5,902 nucleotides of DNA from Gammaproteobacteria bacterium (GTDB taxonomy: Bacteria > Pseudomonadota > Gammaproteobacteria > Eutrophobiales > Eutrophobiaceae): positions 1 to 5,902 of the forward strand of contig JAAXHV010000325.1 in NCBI GenBank assembly GCA_012270695.1, read 5' to 3'. How positions within the stretch are numbered: the first letter of the stretch is position 1; each line of letters opens with the position of its first letter. A program made the position numbers and the translations under genes. Below are positions 3,927-5,902 of this stretch, in pieces. The notes under the pieces are model-generated. The model had not been told where the DNA came from and made no database searches. It worked only from the letters and a program-made list of their open reading frames with translations.

Positions 3927-5902
3927 ATGTCAACCGATATTTTTCACCCGGTTACCGCGTCCTGGTTTCACAGTGTATTTGATTGCCCGACGCCGGTGCA
4001 GGAGGATGCCTGGCCGGCGATCAGACAGGACCGGCATACCTTGATCGCGGCGCCGACCGGCAGCGGCAAGACCCTGGCCGCGTTTCTTGCGGCAATTGAC
4101 GACCTGGTACGCGCAGCGCTTGCCGGCGGGTTGGCTGACGAGACGTATATATTGTACGTCTCCCCCCTGAAAGCCCTGTCCAATGATATTCAGAAGAACC
4201 TGCAAGTCCCACTGCAGGGCATCAGGGACATGATGAAATCACAGGGGTTGCCAGAGGTGGATATCCGCGCCCTGGTGCGTACCGGCGATACCTCGCAGAC
4301 CGAGCGCGAGCGCATGCGGCGCGTGCCACCCCATATCCTGGTTACCACCCCCGAATCACTCTATATCCTGCTCACCAGCAGTTCCGGCAGGAAACTGCTG
4401 CAGACCGTGCGCAGCGTGATTATCGATGAGATTCATGCGTTGGCTCCGAACAAACGGGGCGCACACCTGGCGTTATCGCTGGAACGGCTGAATGCCTTGG
4501 CGCAGCGCAATCCCGTGCGCATCGGCCTGTCAGCAACACAACGACCCATAGCAGAGATCGCCCGATTTCTGGTCGGGAACCGCGAGGACCAGTGCAGCAT
4601 CCTGGATCGCGGTCATGTGAGGCAGCTCGATATTGCGCTCGAACTCCCTGCTTCACCCTTGGAAGCCGTAATGGCCGGAGAAGTCTGGCAGGAACTGTAC
4701 CGGCAACTGGCCGCCCTGATCGAGCGACACAAGACCACGCTGATCTTTGTCAATACCCGCCGCCTGGCTGAGCGGGCAGCCCGCGCCCTGGCTGAGCGCA
4801 TCGGTGAGCAATTCGTCACTGCCCACCACGGCAGCCTGGCAAAGGAACACCGTCTCAATGCCGAACAACGGCTGAAACGGGGTGAACTCAAGGCGCTGGT
4901 CGCGACCGCGTCCCTGGAACTGGGTATCGACATAGGGGACATCGACCTCGTCTGCCAACTGGGCTCACCCCGGTCCATTGCCGTCTTTCTGCAACGCGTC
5001 GGGCGCTCCGGCCATCGACTTGGAGCGACTCCCAAAGGCCGCCTGTTTCCACTCAGCCGGGACGACCTGGTGGAGTGCGCGGCGTTGCTTGACGCGGTGC
5101 GGCGCGATGAACTGGACCGGCTCAGGATACCCGCGGGCCACCTGGACGTGCTGGCGCAACAACTGGTTGCCGAGACAGCCTGCCGGGAATGGCAGGAAGA
5201 CGAATTGTTCCGGCAGTTCGCGCTCGCCTGCCCCTACCGGGATTTGACGCGCGATAAGTTCATTGAACTGCTGGATATGCTGGCGCAGGGGTTTTCAACC
5301 CGGCGCGGCAGGCAGAGCCGTTACATTCACTATGACAGGGTGAACAAGCTGATCAGACCCAGGAAAGGCGCCAGACTGACTGCCGTGACCAATGGCGGCG
5401 TGATACCGGATCAATTTGATTACGACGTGGTGCTGGAACCGGATGACCACTTTATCGGCACATTGAACGAAGACTTCGCCTTTGAAAGTCTGCCCGGCGA
5501 TATCTTCCAACTGGGCAATACCTCGTATCGTATTCTCAAGGTCGAACAGAACAAAGTGCGCGTGGCGGACGCTCAGGGACAACCCCCCAATATTCCCTTC
5601 TGGTTCGGCGAGGCGCCGGGCAGGTCGGATGAACTCAGCCGGTCGGTCTCCCGCTTACGCAAAATCATGGATGAAAAGTTAGCCCGTAGCGCGGACTCCG
5701 CATATCGCTGGTTGTTGGACGATTTACGCCTTGGCGATCCTGCGGCCCGCCAATTGACCGAACACCTGGCGGGCGCCCGCGCCGCCCTGGGACGAATACC
5801 GACCCGTCAGGATATCGTGTTTGAACGATTTTTTGATGAGGCCGGGGATCAACACCTGGTGCTGCACAGTCCCTACGGATCGCGTATCAACCGCGCCTGG
5901 GG
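3927..5902 (+). CDS. lhr: Lhr-family superfamily 2 DNA helicase, N-terminal part (cut by window edge)
   Basis: This open frame of 658 codons runs off the right edge. Lhr proteins are large 3'-to-5' translocating helicases with a proposed part in DNA repair. All core motifs are present: Walker A AAPTGSGKT (41-49), SPLKAL (79-84), TPESL (141-145), DEIHALAPNKRG (167-178), LSAT (201-204), LIFVNTRRLAE (272-282), ATASLELGIDIG (326-337) and QRVGRSGHR (356-364). The DEIH box followed by ALAPNKRGAHL, and the late segment ERFFDEAGDQHLVLHSPYG with RINRAWG, are hallmarks of Lhr rather than RecQ or other helicases. A winged-helix region probably spans about 380-460, with the Lhr-specific beta-rich core after it. 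ATG 3927 precedes the expected FHPVTASWF start region; the Shine-Dalgarno is weak (GGAT 13 bases upstream). Full length, whether Lhr-core of about 900 or long Lhr of about 1,500 residues, cannot be seen. Confidence 0.93.
   Translation, partial: MSTDIFHPVTASWFHSVFDCPTPVQEDAWPAIRQDRHTLIAAPTGSGKTLAAFLAAIDDLVRAALAGGLADETYILYVSPLKALSNDIQKNLQVPLQGIRDMMKSQGLPEVDIRALVRTGDTSQTERERMRRVPPHILVTTPESLYILLTSSSGRKLLQTVRSVIIDEIHALAPNKRGAHLALSLERLNALAQRNPVRIGLSATQRPIAEIARFLVGNREDQCSILDRGHVRQLDIALELPASPLEAVMAGEVWQELYRQLAALIERHKTTLIFVNTRRLAERAARALAERIGEQFVTAHHGSLAKEHRLNAEQRLKRGELKALVATASLELGIDIGDIDLVCQLGSPRSIAVFLQRVGRSGHRLGATPKGRLFPLSRDDLVECAALLDAVRRDELDRLRIPAGHLDVLAQQLVAETACREWQEDELFRQFALACPYRDLTRDKFIELLDMLAQGFSTRRGRQSRYIHYDRVNKLIRPRKGARLTAVTNGGVIPDQFDYDVVLEPDDHFIGTLNEDFAFESLPGDIFQLGNTSYRILKVEQNKVRVADAQGQPPNIPFWFGEAPGRSDELSRSVSRLRKIMDEKLARSADSAYRWLLDDLRLGDPAARQLTEHLAGARAALGRIPTRQDIVFERFFDEAGDQHLVLHSPYGSRINRAW

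Noticed and set aside
4613..5035. Minus-strand reading frame of 140 codons opposite the helicase
   Set aside because: It is rich in Arg, Ser and Ala, is antisense to conserved helicase motifs V and VI, and has no recognisable domain. It is a shadow frame.
1..5902. A wholly new multi-gene defence or metabolic system
   Set aside because: All recognisable genes belong to known families and form small separate units. Nothing beyond adjacency links the toxin-antitoxin pair, the MocA-like gene, the protease-GFA pair and the helicase.

Overview
The window looks like a stretch of chromosome from a proteobacterium, most likely a gammaproteobacterium. The main evidence is the carA-carB pair on the minus strand. 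With a TTG start, the CarA catalytic residues fall at the same numbers as in the E. coli enzyme, and the CarB N-terminus reads like the enterobacterial one. Base composition is mixed: the helicase and carA are GC-rich, while the MocA-like gene is visibly more AT-rich. The species cannot be named from what is here.

Layout. Positions 1-107 (minus) hold the first 35 codons of carB. Positions 108-255 are a carA-carB spacer filled mostly by a 106-bp palindromic element with perfect 25-bp inverted arms and two small internal hairpins. Positions 256-1392 (minus) are carA. Positions 1393-1553 are a two-way control region with a terminator-like hairpin in the carA leader, a short GTACA/TGTAC palindrome, and a promoter that would give the next gene a leaderless or nearly leaderless mRNA. 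Positions 1554-2272 (plus) are a VapBC-type toxin-antitoxin pair overlapping by 4 bp. Positions 2315-2908 (plus) are a MocA/MobA-like nucleotidyltransferase. After a short convergent gap come, on the minus strand, a GFA/CENP-V-type zinc protein (2994-3401) and, just upstream of it, a clan AA (retropepsin-like) aspartic protease gene (3413-3803) broken by a frameshift at a run of five identical bases. A REP-like hairpin cluster lies at 3841-3896. From 3927 to the window end (plus) runs the N-terminal 658 codons of an Lhr-family superfamily 2 helicase.

How the genes work together. carA and carB encode the two subunits of carbamoyl-phosphate synthetase, which feeds pyrimidine and arginine synthesis. 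They should be one transcript, read through the palindromic element. vapB and vapC form a self-contained stability or stress module. The protease remnant and the GFA gene look like a two-gene operon, because the stop codon of the first overlaps the ribosome binding site of the second. The MocA-like gene and the helicase have no obvious partner in view.

I found no complete new multi-gene system. The points most worth a second look are the structured element inside the carAB operon, the carA leader, the leaderless-type vapB promoter, the REP-like element, and the frameshifted protease.
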